A stretch of 64,000 bases of DNA from JAZKFT01 sp965246935 (GTDB lineage Bacteria; Bacteroidota; Bacteroidia; Chitinophagales; Chitinophagaceae): NCBI GenBank assembly GCA_965246935.1, contig CBDFGC010000028.1, forward strand, positions 62,001 to 126,000, given 5' to 3'. The notes beneath the pieces were generated by a model. The model ran no database searches. It saw only the letters and a list, made by a program, of their open reading frames with translations, and was not told the origin of the DNA. Numbering within the stretch: the stretch's first letter is position 1; each line of letters begins with the position of its first letter. A program made the position numbers and the translations under genes. This document shows, in pieces, positions 52,840 through 61,936 of this stretch.

Positions 52840-54267
52840 TTACGTTTTCACCAGTCCGTCAATCATACCATTAAAAACAAAGTAATGAAATGGTACAACA
52901 GCATACCAGTATAGCCTGCCAAATATGCCCCTTGGCCTAAATGTAGCCATTTGGTGCAGGCAATGCTGACCATCTTTTGAAGTGATTTTGAATTCCAGCC
53001 ACGCCTCACCTGGCAGTTTCATTTCGGCAAATAACAACAGCCGCATCTTTTGTTTGTCCGCTATCAGCACCCGCCAAAAATCGAGTGCATCGCCGGGGTG
53101 AATGCTGTCTTTATGGGTACGGCCCCGGCGCAGGCCTACGCCACCGGCAAACCGATCCATCAGGCCTCGTACCTTCCATAAAGCATTACCATAATACCAG
53201 CCCCGTTCGCCGCCAATACTCCATATATTCGATAGCACTTTATCTACATCGCCGACAATCATTCGCTCTTTACAATCTTTAAAACATCCGAAAGACGGCA
53301 CTTCAATATAATTCATCAGGTTAAGACTTGTATTACTGCTTACGAAGGCATCCTTCCAACTGCTGAGCACCATATTCTGTTCTATTTTTTCAAAAGCCAG
53401 TTGCACAGCCTGTGTGTAGGTTAACAAATGAATGCCTAATTGTGCAGCTAATTGATTAGGCCGGCAAATCACGTTTACTTTCATACTATTTACCAGATTC
53501 ACCGCCAGCGGATAAGAAGTGCTGGTTACGAAATACAACCAGAATGAGGATATACGGGGCGTCATGACCGGCACAATAAAAATGCGCCGTTTCAGTTTGC
53601 GCACTTTGGCAAACTGCAACAACATTTCTTTATAGCTTAATATATCCGGGCCGCCAATATCAAAATCCTGATCATACGTATTTTCTTTTAAAATAATACC
53701 AGTCAGGTACTCGATTACGTTACGGATGCCAATGGGCTGACATTTCGTGTGCAGCCATTTGGGAGCAATCATCACCGGTAATTTTTCAACCAAATCCCTG
53801 ATAATTTCAAAGGAAGCACTGCCGGAGCCAACGATGATACCTGCCCGCAAAACGGTAACTGGTATTTTTCCGGCCCTGAGGATTTCTTCTACACGCAGCC
53901 GGGATGATAAGTGCTTTGATAATTCCTGCTCGTTTACAATTCCGCTTAAATAAATTATTTGTTTACACCGGGTAGGTTCCAGTAATTGCAGGAATTGCCT
54001 GGCACTGGCCGCTTCCTTTTTTTCAAAATCGCCACCCGTGCTCATAGAGTGTACCAGGTAATAGGCTACGTCTATTTCCGTTGGAAAAGGCGTATTCTCT
54101 TCTTTCAACAAATCAACCTCAACGATACTGATATTCTCGTGCGGATGTTCGCCGGCAAAACGGCTGCTGTTGCGTACACAGCAGTATAGATGGTGACCGC
54201 TTTCCAGCAGCACAGGTATCAATCGCTGCCCGATGTATCCGTTGGCCCCTGTAATAAGAATGTTCAT
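52840..54267 (-). CDS. SDR-family NAD(P)-binding protein with DUF2867 C-terminus
   Basis: A 475-residue cytoplasmic protein. The N-terminal half is an atypical short-chain dehydrogenase: glycine motif ITGANGYIGQRLIPVLLESG, DVAYYLVHSM, QIIYLSGIV, and VLRAGIIVGSGSASFEIIRDL. From about residue 310 the DUF2867 domain follows, recognised by GGERGWYYGNALWKVRGLMDR, GVGLRRGR, DSIHPGDALDFWRV and FRPRGIFGRLYWYAVVPFHYFVFNGM. This fusion is widespread in Bacteroidota and Proteobacteria; no reaction is established, although a quinone or lipid-linked function has been suggested. It lies between the Omp85-like gene and repeat copy 2. Confidence 0.9.
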   Translation of the reverse strand: MNILITGANGYIGQRLIPVLLESGHHLYCCVRNSSRFAGEHPHENISIVEVDLLKEENTPFPTEIDVAYYLVHSMSTGGDFEKKEAASARQFLQLLEPTRCKQIIYLSGIVNEQELSKHLSSRLRVEEILRAGKIPVTVLRAGIIVGSGSASFEIIRDLVEKLPVMIAPKWLHTKCQPIGIRNVIEYLTGIILKENTYDQDFDIGGPDILSYKEMLLQFAKVRKLKRRIFIVPVMTPRISSFWLYFVTSTSYPLAVNLVNSMKVNVICRPNQLAAQLGIHLLTYTQAVQLAFEKIEQNMVLSSWKDAFVSSNTSLNLMNYIEVPSFGCFKDCKERMIVGDVDKVLSNIWSIGGERGWYYGNALWKVRGLMDRFAGGVGLRRGRTHKDSIHPGDALDFWRVLIADKQKMRLLLFAEMKLPGEAWLEFKITSKDGQHCLHQMATFRPRGIFGRLYWYAVVPFHYFVFNGMIDGLVKT

Positions 54268-54330
54268 ACAGGATAGAGGACAACAGATAGCGCAATATTA
54301 TGTTTTGGAGGAATTTTTTTGTGGTTATCC

Positions 54331-54420
54331 ATTGCCGTTGGCTTCAGCCAACGGAGATAAGTAAAGGTATTTTTTGCTGTTAGCTTTAGCTACATACAAC
54401 GGTGCTAAAGCCAATACATA
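54331..54420. repeat. CCGTTGGCTTTAGCC phrase repeats
   Basis: TTGCCGTTGGCTTCAGCCAA (about 54331) and CTTTAGCTACATACAACGGT then GCTAAAGCC (about 54382-54411) are partial palindromes of one phrase family, which also forms the outer arms of the adjacent large element. Confidence 0.6.
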
Positions 54421-54436
54421 TAATACATACTTTTAT

Positions 54437-54674
54437 CCGTTGGCTAAAGTCCAATGTCATTAGGATAAGCCCCCATCGGGGCTTTCTGTTTGTAGAAAAC
54501 AAAGCGAAAAAGGAATCATTGCCACGTAGTGGCTACCCCTCTTCTCTGATCAGATAGCCACTACGTGACATGTACCAACATCATTGATGTTTGTTTTCTA
54601 AAAACAGGTTGCGCCTACGGCACTTAGCCGCTATCACAATCCTTACCTTAGCGACATTGGGCTAAAGCCAACGG
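54437..54674. repeat. Nested-hairpin intergenic element, copy 2 (238 bp)
   Basis: Same core order as the copy at 12860-13092: CAATGTCAT, CCCATCGGGGCT, CTGTTTGTAG with AAACAAAG, ATCATTGCCACGTAGTGGCT, TAGCCACTACGTGACATG, ACCAACATCA, AAAACAGGTTGC, CCTACGGC and CGACATTGG. Outer arms differ and here are CCGTTGGCT...AG (54437) against CTAAAGCCAACGG (54662). No protein is encoded. Confidence 0.85.
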
Positions 54675-54761
54675 CAATTGATAAAAACCAAATTGCATTT
54701 TAATTATTCTTAATTTCAAGTGCCCCAAACCAGCTTTCTGGAAGGTGAATTTTGGCTTTCA

Positions 54762-56387
54762 TCAACTCCTTTCATTTATTTTCAGCACACCAAAACCTCC
54801 GTCCAATACACGGGAATGTTGGTAAATGACATCTATTACTTTTTTACCATATTTTGCATACAACGGCATAAAATTATCTACCCGTTCCTGTAAATTATTA
54901 TTGGGATTTGTAAGTCGTCTGACCGTTTTTAATTGTCCTTGCGTATCGGTGTGATGGCGCTTTTCGGCCCGCAACATTTTGGCTTCCAGTTTATGCAGGT
55001 GCTGCAACATGCGGGTGTGCAAAGCAGCTACGTGTGCCTGCAACGTTGGGTCAATGGCAGCGGCTGCTTCCTGCATGGATGCGTAAATAGCGCCTATTTT
55101 TTTTTCTTCATCATCTACCTGTAACCGATGCGTAGTATTCGCTTTTACCAGCATTTCAAACTGGTCTTTTTCGGGCAGAAATAGTTGTTCTATGCTTAGC
55201 CCTAATTTCTGCATTAATTCCGTTGCCCGCTCTTCATTTAGCAAAAAAGAGTTGCGCAAAATAAGAACCGGATACGGAACATTCAGTGCAGCAAACAGGT
55301 CTTTTAATTCCAGCCAGTAAGCAAGTTCGCCGCCACCACCAATGAAAGCAATATTGGGCAAGATGGTTTCCTGGAATACGCCCCGCAAGATTACATTGGC
55401 ACTAAAGCGTTCGGGATGTTGATGTAATTCTTTGATAATTTCGTCTTCTGTAAATGTGAGGCTTAACGGGATAACATAATATTTTTTTTGACCATCCGTT
55501 TTTGAAATGCCGGTTTCAACCCTTTCTCTTCTTCCGGCATCGTTTAAGTAAAACAAATTAATGTCCCGGCCACTGGCTTGTACTTTATACTGCTGGCCTA
55601 AGCGACCTACAGTATCGCTCACTATTTTACTGCTAAACTGTTCCCGTAATTCTTTTGCTACAACCGGTTCAAATAGCTTTTTGAGTGCCGCATTATCCGG
55701 TATTAAAATGAGCAGGCCATGATCTTTAAATAATTCATTTACCAGATATAAGGTAGCTTCCTGCACGGTTGCATGCTCTTCGTAAGCCTTACGGCAAAGG
55801 GCAATCATTTCTTCCCCAAACGGCAGGCTGGCAAATTCACCGTGCAGGCGTTCTGTTATTTGCTCCAGACCTTTTGTGTGCATGCGGCCAATAGCTCCTT
55901 TCTGCTCTGTGCTCCATGCTACCTTTTCGCCACCAATAAAAATATGGCCTAACTCTCTCAGGTCGGCATCCTCGCTACCCATGTAATACACGGGTACGAA
56001 ATTATTTTCCGGCAGTTGTTTTTTCAGTTTCTCCGCTAATTTAATAGCGTGCAGAATTTTATAAATAAAGTATAGATGGCCGGTAAAAATATTGGGCTGG
56101 TGAGCCGTGGTAACAGTGAAGGCGTTGGGCTTTAATAAATCATTAAGATGCTGTTGCTGAATGGCAGTTAGTTCGTAGCCGTTGTATTGATTTTTTAATT
56201 CCTGTACCAAAACCGCTCTGTTTGTAGGAAACTGCTTGCGGGCTTCGATAGCGGCTTGTATGCCTTCGATGGAAATGGGGTGCTGGTAAAAAGGTTGCAG
56301 CTTTGCATCGGCTGCGAGGTAGTCCAGGGTTATTTTAGAGAATGCGTTTGTTTGATTGTATGGAAGATAAGTACAGGTGGTGTTCAT
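54762..56387 (-). CDS. bshC: Bacillithiol biosynthesis cysteine-adding enzyme BshC
   Basis: A 541-residue enzyme of the BshC family, taken to add Cys to glucosaminyl-malate in the last step of bacillithiol synthesis. Clear landmarks are TTAHQPNIFTGHLYFIYKIL, VPVYYMGSEDADLRELGHI, the HTKGLEQITERL region and ILPNIAFIGGGGELAYWLEL, with a coiled-coil helix near the C-terminus (LHTRMLQHLHKLEAKMLRAE). Length is typical. bshA and bshB are not in the window. Translated from the ATG at 56387; the ankyrin fragment lies directly upstream on the same strand. Confidence 0.96.
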   Translation of the reverse strand: MNTTCTYLPYNQTNAFSKITLDYLAADAKLQPFYQHPISIEGIQAAIEARKQFPTNRAVLVQELKNQYNGYELTAIQQQHLNDLLKPNAFTVTTAHQPNIFTGHLYFIYKILHAIKLAEKLKKQLPENNFVPVYYMGSEDADLRELGHIFIGGEKVAWSTEQKGAIGRMHTKGLEQITERLHGEFASLPFGEEMIALCRKAYEEHATVQEATLYLVNELFKDHGLLILIPDNAALKKLFEPVVAKELREQFSSKIVSDTVGRLGQQYKVQASGRDINLFYLNDAGRRERVETGISKTDGQKKYYVIPLSLTFTEDEIIKELHQHPERFSANVILRGVFQETILPNIAFIGGGGELAYWLELKDLFAALNVPYPVLILRNSFLLNEERATELMQKLGLSIEQLFLPEKDQFEMLVKANTTHRLQVDDEEKKIGAIYASMQEAAAAIDPTLQAHVAALHTRMLQHLHKLEAKMLRAEKRHHTDTQGQLKTVRRLTNPNNNLQERVDNFMPLYAKYGKKVIDVIYQHSRVLDGGFGVLKINERS

Positions 56388-56416
56388 GAGGTTCAGGTGT
56401 TACTATAATTGTCGTA

Positions 56417-56689
56417 TTACAAATTGCTATTCTTCTCTTCTCTAAACCATACTAAATTATCTATCAAAGGAATTATTTCTCTGAATATTTCTTTGTATGC
56501 AGCAAATCCATGTAAAGAAGCGGAATACGTGTTCAAAGAATCTAATGGGGTTTTTCCATCGGAATTAATTTCTGAAAGATCTGCTCCATTATCAATTAGT
56601 ATTTTCATCATTTCTATTATTCCCGGATAGGGTTCTTCCCTGTTATTTTGAATCATTCCATCAATGGCATAATCAAAGGCTTCATGCAA
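56417..56689 (-). pseudogene. 5'-truncated ankyrin-repeat protein fragment
   Basis: A 90-residue frame with ankyrin signatures (MMKILIDNGADLSEINSDGKTPLDSL). The frame stays open for about 15 more codons upstream, where it reads WTPLHEAF, a typical ankyrin start, but no ATG precedes it before a TGA. The N-terminal part of the protein is therefore missing. Ankyrin proteins of this size in Bacteroidota are often immunity proteins of secreted toxins. With the next fragment and the foreign gene it forms a small mosaic island. Confidence 0.7.
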
Positions 56690-56747
56690 AGGTGTCCAGC
56701 AGAGGGCAGGTTTGATCCAGGCGGCTTTACTATTCTTTCAATGCCTC

Positions 56748-56957
56748 TTATTTGCGAACAATAATCCCAAACTCACCACCATACCATCCGTTCTCCTTTG
56801 GTATAAAAAGAACGTTGTAAAAATTCATTTGATATACTAAAGTGTCAACTGAAAAATCAATTGAGTCTCGTAGGGTTTTATACCCAAGTTTCTTCAATAT
56901 CTCTTCTTCATTATTCGAACCTTCAGTTGTAATATCTATTTGAGGATTACCGACCAA
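56748..56957 (-). pseudogene. Short C-terminal protein fragment at a junction
   Basis: A 69-codon frame that reads like the end of a longer protein (EEEILKKLGYKTLRDSIDFS, then YNVLFIPKENGWYGGEFGII). Its apparent start codon lies inside the last codons of the neighbouring foreign gene in a different frame. Its own upstream part seems to have been replaced by the foreign DNA. No family recognised. Confidence 0.55.
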
Positions 56958-57868
56958 TTGGTGCCGTCGAACATGCTGGCATCGGTACTCCCGCAGACTA
57001 CAAGAATCCCATCACCGGACGCCAGAAAGGAGCAAGAGCGCATCTGAGGCATCGTGCCAAGAGACGCTGGTCGTATGGTGCCGTCGACGACTTCGAACAG
57101 CGCCGACTCCGTGGAGAAAATGACTTGGCCTCCAAACTCCACGATCGACTCGAATCGAGAATTGGTAAGATCCTGTTCAATCATCGCCCAGCTCTGGTTA
57201 CGCCCAACCAGCAATTTTCTCCCGTCGGTAATAACATATACGAGGCCGTTACTTGCGCAGCACAGGCGCTCTAAAGATTCGTTCGTCGGCACTTGGACCG
57301 GTGTCCACAGACTTCCATTGTAATGCCAGAGATCGCCGTGCTCTCCACAAGCATACAGATCGTCCTCACCAAAGCCATCGATGTCGGCGAAGCCGCTCAC
57401 GGCAAGTTCGGTCTGCTCGCCGGTCGGAAGGAGGCCTGCCGCCAGATGGCGCCAGCTATCTGGCGCATCCCGAACGTAAACCTTCCGATTTGGCCCGACC
57501 GCACAAGCACGTCCTGGCGGAATGCACTTGACGTTCGAGAAGAAGTAGTAAGGCCGGGACACGATGTCATTTTCGAAAGCGTCGTCCCCTTGTCCGACGA
57601 CATACACGGCGCCATCGTCCATCACGAAGATCCAACGCTCCGCGGGGAGCGTTACTGCGCAGGTGCGCAAACCCATGGCCTCGCTGATCTCCCGATAGGC
57701 CCAGCGGTCAGCCTCGGCTCTGTCCGGGTTGTAGAAGTACATCCGCGAGACCCGTACCTCGAAAGGATCCGAGTTATCCCAGCGCTGCCCCCAGAACGCA
57801 ATGATGTTCCGGCGCCTGATGGCGCACCCCGCCAATTCAAAACCGTCAAAAAGTTCGTGCTGTTCCAT
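56936..57868 (-). CDS. G+C-rich foreign gene, beta-propeller-like protein
   Basis: A 310-residue protein with repeated strand patterns ending in W, such as LYACGEHGDLWHYNGSLWTP, NGLVYVITDGRKLLV, GQVIFSTESALFEVVDG and GDGILVVCGSTDASMFDG. This suggests a beta-propeller of BNR/Ycf48 style. No signal peptide. Its base composition and codon use are visibly G+C-richer (third positions mostly G or C) than all other genes here and resemble Proteobacteria, so I infer recent transfer. The foreign segment runs from about 56938 to about 57965. Function unknown; it may be associated with a toxin or phage island of the donor. Confidence 0.8.
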   Translation of the reverse strand: MEQHELFDGFELAGCAIRRRNIIAFWGQRWDNSDPFEVRVSRMYFYNPDRAEADRWAYREISEAMGLRTCAVTLPAERWIFVMDDGAVYVVGQGDDAFENDIVSRPYYFFSNVKCIPPGRACAVGPNRKVYVRDAPDSWRHLAAGLLPTGEQTELAVSGFADIDGFGEDDLYACGEHGDLWHYNGSLWTPVQVPTNESLERLCCASNGLVYVITDGRKLLVGRNQSWAMIEQDLTNSRFESIVEFGGQVIFSTESALFEVVDGTIRPASLGTMPQMRSCSFLASGDGILVVCGSTDASMFDGTNWSVILK

Positions 57869-58000
57869 GTCTGCGTAATTACTTCGCGATGCCCAATCTG
57901 GGTCGCGGATCGTTCTTTGGTGTCATTCCATTCTTATGTCTCGAACCTCAATCTCCCTCGTCTTTGACGAAGTCATCATTCACCATTCACAATTGACTAT

Positions 58001-59311
58001 TCACGGAATCACCTCTCCTTCCAAATCATAATCGTATGCTTTTGTAATATGTACCTGAACAAACTGGCCGGGGATCAATTTGGTTTTTGAGTGAATGACT
58101 ACTTCATTATCCACCTCTACGCTATCGTATTCGGTGCGGCCAATGTAACGGCCTGCTTCTTTTTTGTCAACCACTACTTTCAGCACACGGCCAATTTTAT
58201 CCTGATTTTTTTCCAGACTAATTTCCTGTTGCACTTCCATGATCTCCTGCGCCCTTTCTTCTTTTTCTTCCTGGCTTAGGGTGTCTGCTAATTCGTAGGC
58301 GCCGGTATTTTCTTCGTGGCTGTAGGTAAAAATGCCCACCCTGTCAAAACGCATTCTCCGCAAAAAATCTTTCAATTCTTCCACGTCTTCACGGGTTTCA
58401 CCGGGGAAGCCTGTGATGAGCGTGGTACGCAGGCAAATATCCGGCAGGCGCTGGCGGATGGCTCCGATCAGGGCTTCCATTTCCTCACGGGTAATGTTGC
58501 GCCGCATGGCCTTCAGCACCTTGTTGGCAGCGTGCTGCAAGGGCATATCCAGGTAGTTGCAAATGTTGGGGTGCTGCGCCATCACATCAATAATCTCCAT
58601 CGGAAATTTAGACGGATAGGCGTAATGCAGGCGTATCCATTCGAGCCCTGGTATAGCAGCCATGCGGTGCAGGAGATCGGGCAGGGCACGGGTTTTATAA
58701 ATGTCTAACCCGTAATACGTAAGTTCCTGGGCGATGAGCATAATTTCCTTAACCCCACGGGCTACTAATTTTTCGGCTTCCCGAAGCAAATCCTCCATCG
58801 GACGGCTTACATGCCGGCCCCGCATCAGCGGAATAGCGCAGAAGGTACAGGTACGGTTGCACCCTTCAGAAATTTTGAGATACGCATAATGTGGCAGGGT
58901 ACTTTGCAGGCGTTCCCCAATTAGATCTTTCTTAAAATCGGCATTCAGTTTTTGCAACATTAGTTGCAGTTCCATAGTGCCGAACCAGTCGTCTACTTCG
59001 GGGATTTCGTCTTTTAAGGTCTGCCGGTAGCGTTCGCTGAGGCAGCCGGTTACATATACTTTATCCAGCTTGCCCCGGCGCTTTAATTCTACCTGACTTA
59101 ATATAGTATTTACACTTTCTTCCTTTGCCTTGTCAATAAAACCGCAGGTATTTACCACAACAATGTTATGGTCTTTTTTGCCGCTTTCGTGCACCACTTC
59201 AATCGCATTGGCTGCCAACTGACCACCCAATACTTCACTGTCCACCATGTTCTTGCTGCAACCAAGCGTAATGATGTTCACCTTGTTATTCCGCAACGTT
59301 TTTGTCCGCAT
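58001..59311 (-). CDS. rimO: Ribosomal protein S12 methylthiotransferase RimO
   Basis: A 436-residue radical SAM methylthiotransferase, which thiomethylates an Asp of ribosomal protein S12. The N-terminal UPF0004 domain begins NIITLGCSKNMVDSEVL with further Cys in VVNTCGFID and YVTGCLSERY. The radical SAM cluster motif is CNRTCTFC in SEGCNRTCTFCAIPLMRGRH. The C-terminal TRAM domain ends VIHSKTKLIPGQFVQVHITK. The family is separated from MiaB by ITLGCSKN and the R-G-x-x-x-S-R-P context. A -7 promoter element lies 24 bp upstream. Confidence 0.96.
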   Translation of the reverse strand: MRTKTLRNNKVNIITLGCSKNMVDSEVLGGQLAANAIEVVHESGKKDHNIVVVNTCGFIDKAKEESVNTILSQVELKRRGKLDKVYVTGCLSERYRQTLKDEIPEVDDWFGTMELQLMLQKLNADFKKDLIGERLQSTLPHYAYLKISEGCNRTCTFCAIPLMRGRHVSRPMEDLLREAEKLVARGVKEIMLIAQELTYYGLDIYKTRALPDLLHRMAAIPGLEWIRLHYAYPSKFPMEIIDVMAQHPNICNYLDMPLQHAANKVLKAMRRNITREEMEALIGAIRQRLPDICLRTTLITGFPGETREDVEELKDFLRRMRFDRVGIFTYSHEENTGAYELADTLSQEEKEERAQEIMEVQQEISLEKNQDKIGRVLKVVVDKKEAGRYIGRTEYDSVEVDNEVVIHSKTKLIPGQFVQVHITKAYDYDLEGEVIP

Positions 59312-59334
59312 CTAACTTTTACTAAAATTGGGCG

Positions 59335-59342
59335 CAAATGTA
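59335..59342 (-). promoter_or_regulatory. -7 element TACATTTG upstream of rimO
   Basis: On the minus strand it reads TACATTTG, matching TAnnTTTG; the transcript would start about 15-20 nt before the rimO ATG. Confidence 0.5.
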
Positions 59343-59530
59343 CGAGGAAAGCCAATGGCTGAATTACTCAATAGCTCAATAACTGGTAGCTTACCGTTCC
59401 TTTCGAAGTCTTACTGTAGTATACATTGAGTTATCTATCCATTTGCAGATTTTCACATTTAGTTTGCGATACCCGCTTTTTACGTTTTATTTGTCAGAAC
59501 ATATAATCTCCTGTGTAACCGTTATTCCCA

Positions 59531-59998
59531 ATGAAAACCCTGCTTCCCTTATTACTTTTATTACTAGTATCCATTCCCTGTTTTTCGCAAAAAAGCATGG
59601 GTACTTATGATTGGGGAATTGGTGTAAAATATCACCCCGCAGCCGTATCTGTGAAAAAATACACATCCAAAGGCGATGCGTTGGAAATGCTGCTTAGTAA
59701 ATACGATGAAGGATACCGGGCTACTTTATTGCTGGAACTCAGCCCGAATATCGACCCCAAAAAAACAATCCGTTATGTGCTGGGGCCAGGGTTTCACCTA
59801 GCTTACCGGGAAAATAAGTATAAAGGCAGGAATGATAAGAACCCGGTAATAGGTGTGGATTTTATATTTGGCGTAGAATGGAAAATTCCGAAAATACCAT
59901 TTAGCATTCAGGTAGATTATCAACCAAGCTTTGACATTGTAGGCTATAACGAAGGCTATACGGATTGGGGAGGCGTCACCCTCCGATACACGTGGTAG
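59531..59998 (+). CDS. Small outer-membrane beta-barrel-like protein
   Basis: A 155-residue exported protein. Signal peptide MKTLLPLLLLLLVSIPCFSQ, then alternating hydrophobic strands (DWGIGVKYHPAAVSVKKY, YRATLLLELSPNI, RYVLGPGFHLAY, IGVDFIFGVEWKIPKIPFSI) and a C-terminal Trp (GGVTLRYTW), all typical of small outer-membrane barrels in Bacteroidota. I recognise no named family. It is divergent from rimO. Confidence 0.78.
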   Translation: MKTLLPLLLLLLVSIPCFSQKSMGTYDWGIGVKYHPAAVSVKKYTSKGDALEMLLSKYDEGYRATLLLELSPNIDPKKTIRYVLGPGFHLAYRENKYKGRNDKNPVIGVDFIFGVEWKIPKIPFSIQVDYQPSFDIVGYNEGYTDWGGVTLRYTW

Positions 59999-60032
59999 CG
60001 TTAGTTGACAGTGTGCAGCCGACAATTTTCAG

Positions 60033-60292
60033 TAACGACGGTATCACTTTTTTTGAACATTGTCCTAATTGTAAAGTACAGCGATGCCGTCCCTTACAGC
60101 CTGTATAATTAAATTGCTTATTGTAATTTATACAATTGTTTCTGTTAGTTGCCAGTTTTCATGCAGGTCATTAGAAAGTATTACTTGTATTAGGTTGCTC
60201 ATTACCGGTTTGCATCTTTCGAAATATAAAGGTTGGCATCGCTGTAAGTAGCATAAAAGATTAGTTTCCGGAATAAGCGATGCCGACCTTCA
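60033..60292. repeat. GGCATCGC phrase area before the NUDIX gene
   Basis: ACAGCGATGCCGTCCCTTAC (about 60079) and GGTTGGCATCGCTGTAAGTA (about 60231) are an inverted pair separated by about 140 bp; a further GCGATGCCGACC lies at about 60277. Same words as at 27741 and 50430. Confidence 0.6.
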
Positions 60293-60312
60293 ATCAATTC
60301 ACAACAGCTCCT

Positions 60313-60795
60313 ATGTTTAACATCCGTGTGTACGGCGTTTTAATAAATGAGCAACAACAGGTACTGGTAAGCGATGAGTTGATACGGGGCATGTATATCA
60401 CTAAATTTCCCGGTGGTGGGCTTGAGTTTGGCGAGGGCACCCGCCAATGCCTGCAACGGGAGTTTATGGAGGAAATGAACCTGCCTGTAGAAGTCGGTGA
60501 ACACCTTTATACAACAGATTTTTTCCAGATGAGTGCCTTCAATCCGCAGCACCAGATTATTTCCATTTATTATTATGTAGAAGCGTTAGCACCTATTACG
60601 GTAAGACTCAGTAACCAGGAATTTGATTTTGATGAAACCCAGCTTGCCATTTATGAAGAAAAAAAAGAAATAGAAACCTTCCGTTTTATCAACCTTCAAC
60701 ATTTTTCGGCAGAAAGTGTGCATTTACCGATTGATAAGGTAGTAGCAAAACGCCTCACCCTCATTCCCCCTCCTCGCGGAGAGGGATGCCCCTAA
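60313..60795 (+). CDS. NUDIX hydrolase
   Basis: A 160-residue protein from the ATG at 60313 (MFNIRVYGVLINEQQQVLV). The NUDIX box is GGGLEFGEGTRQCLQREFME then EMNL, with the REFMEE metal-binding Glu pair. The hydrolase cleaves nucleoside diphosphates linked to other groups; the exact substrate cannot be read. The family's usual length. The start at 60280 is less likely because it overlaps the repeat phrase. Confidence 0.9.
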   Translation: MFNIRVYGVLINEQQQVLVSDELIRGMYITKFPGGGLEFGEGTRQCLQREFMEEMNLPVEVGEHLYTTDFFQMSAFNPQHQIISIYYYVEALAPITVRLSNQEFDFDETQLAIYEEKKEIETFRFINLQHFSAESVHLPIDKVVAKRLTLIPPPRGEGCP

Positions 60796-61116
60796 CCTGG
60801 TTTCTAAATCAATATCATAGAGCAGCTTCTTGATATTTAAGCAGGTATCAATCTAACGGCCTGTGCATTAATTAAAACTTTTGCAAGATTAGCTTCATCT
60901 AAAACCAGAAAGACTAATCTTGTAGAGGCTTTGAAAAAATTAAAACACTTAATCTGATCAATGATAAATCAGCAGGAAGTCGTCGTTAAATATTGGTTTG
61001 GCAATTTGAACAGGGGCTCCCTTCTCCAACATAATTGCATCCATTTTCCTTCTCCTTATGAAGAAGGTGTACGCCGCGGCGCACGGATGAGGCCAGAAGG
61101 GCCGGGGATGAGGCCT
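60796..61116. other. Gap between the NUDIX and transporter genes
   Basis: About 320 bp. A short hairpin-like word (CCCCCTCCTCGCGGAGAGGG, 60768-60787) sits at the NUDIX 3' end. An imperfect relative of the GCGGC palindrome (TACGCCGCGGCGCACGG) is at about 61070. No gene is supported. Confidence 0.5.
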
Positions 61117-61917
61117 TTATCCTGCTGCCGGTACCACCATCGTTTCATTTTTCTGACCCATTGCTTCTCTTTTCATTTGCATTGCCCTGTCATGCCCTAT
61201 ATATTTTGCTATCCATTTTTCGACTACATAAACAAGCGGGGTAAGTATAACAGCCATTAACGCCTTGTAGCTATAATTTACAAGGCCTATCGCTATTACG
61301 AGTCCCCAACTCCAGCCAGCCCCTAATTTAAACGCAATAATCAGCACAATGAAACTGTCGATCAGTTGCGAAACCATAGTGCTCCCTGTAGCCCGGAGCC
61401 ATAGTTTTTTTTCACCCGTTACCTTTTTAATGCGGTGAAATACCAATACATCCACCACCTGGCTTACCAAAAAAGCGACCAGGCTACCGGCTATGATCCA
61501 CATACCCTGCCCGAATACGCCGCCAAAAGCTGCTTGCATATCCGGTATGCCTTTGGCCTGTGCTGAAGCCGGCCACCAACCTGCAGGCGGTACTTTTATA
61601 GCAAAATAAAACATAATAAATGCGTACGCAATTAATGTAACAGCTGTGTACGATATGCGCCGTACTGCTTTAGGCCCGTAGTATTCATTTACAATATCGG
61701 TAATCACAAACTCCAGCGGCCATAACAATACGCCGCAGGTAAGACTGTACGAAAGGCCGCTTTGGCCAAGCAGTGTAAAGCTGGCAGGCTGTAACCCAAA
61801 CAGTTTTTCCAGCGAAAATATTTTACCACCAATACATTCTGCAATGAGCGCATTGGCCACAAAAAAGGCACTGATAAATAAAAACAGTTTGATGGGTTTG
61901 TCTTTTAGAAATGTCAT
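61117..61917 (-). CDS. Queuosine-precursor transporter (YhhQ/VUT family)
   Basis: A 266-residue inner-membrane protein from the ATG at 61917 (MTFLKDKPIKLFLFISAFFV). It has several transmembrane helices and the family marks ITDIVNEYYGPKAVRR and AFLVSQVVDVLVFHRIKKVT, LRATGSTMVSQLIDSFIVL. The YhhQ family imports queuine or preQ0/preQ1 for tRNA modification. The start 45 codons upstream would overlap the preceding gene in a different frame and is rejected. It follows the small membrane gene by 19 bp. Confidence 0.92.
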   Translation of the reverse strand: MTFLKDKPIKLFLFISAFFVANALIAECIGGKIFSLEKLFGLQPASFTLLGQSGLSYSLTCGVLLWPLEFVITDIVNEYYGPKAVRRISYTAVTLIAYAFIMFYFAIKVPPAGWWPASAQAKGIPDMQAAFGGVFGQGMWIIAGSLVAFLVSQVVDVLVFHRIKKVTGEKKLWLRATGSTMVSQLIDSFIVLIIAFKLGAGWSWGLVIAIGLVNYSYKALMAVILTPLVYVVEKWIAKYIGHDRAMQMKREAMGQKNETMVVPAAG

Positions 61918-61936
61918 GAGAAATAAGTACGATGGT

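Noticed and set aside
57293..57967. Open frame of 224 codons on the plus strand opposite the foreign propeller-like gene
   Set aside because: High G+C DNA gives few stop codons. The minus-strand frame has coherent protein repeats and this one does not.
60961..61260. 99-codon plus-strand frame after the NUDIX gene
   Set aside because: It is composed of repeat words and antisense transporter sequence, with no family resemblance.
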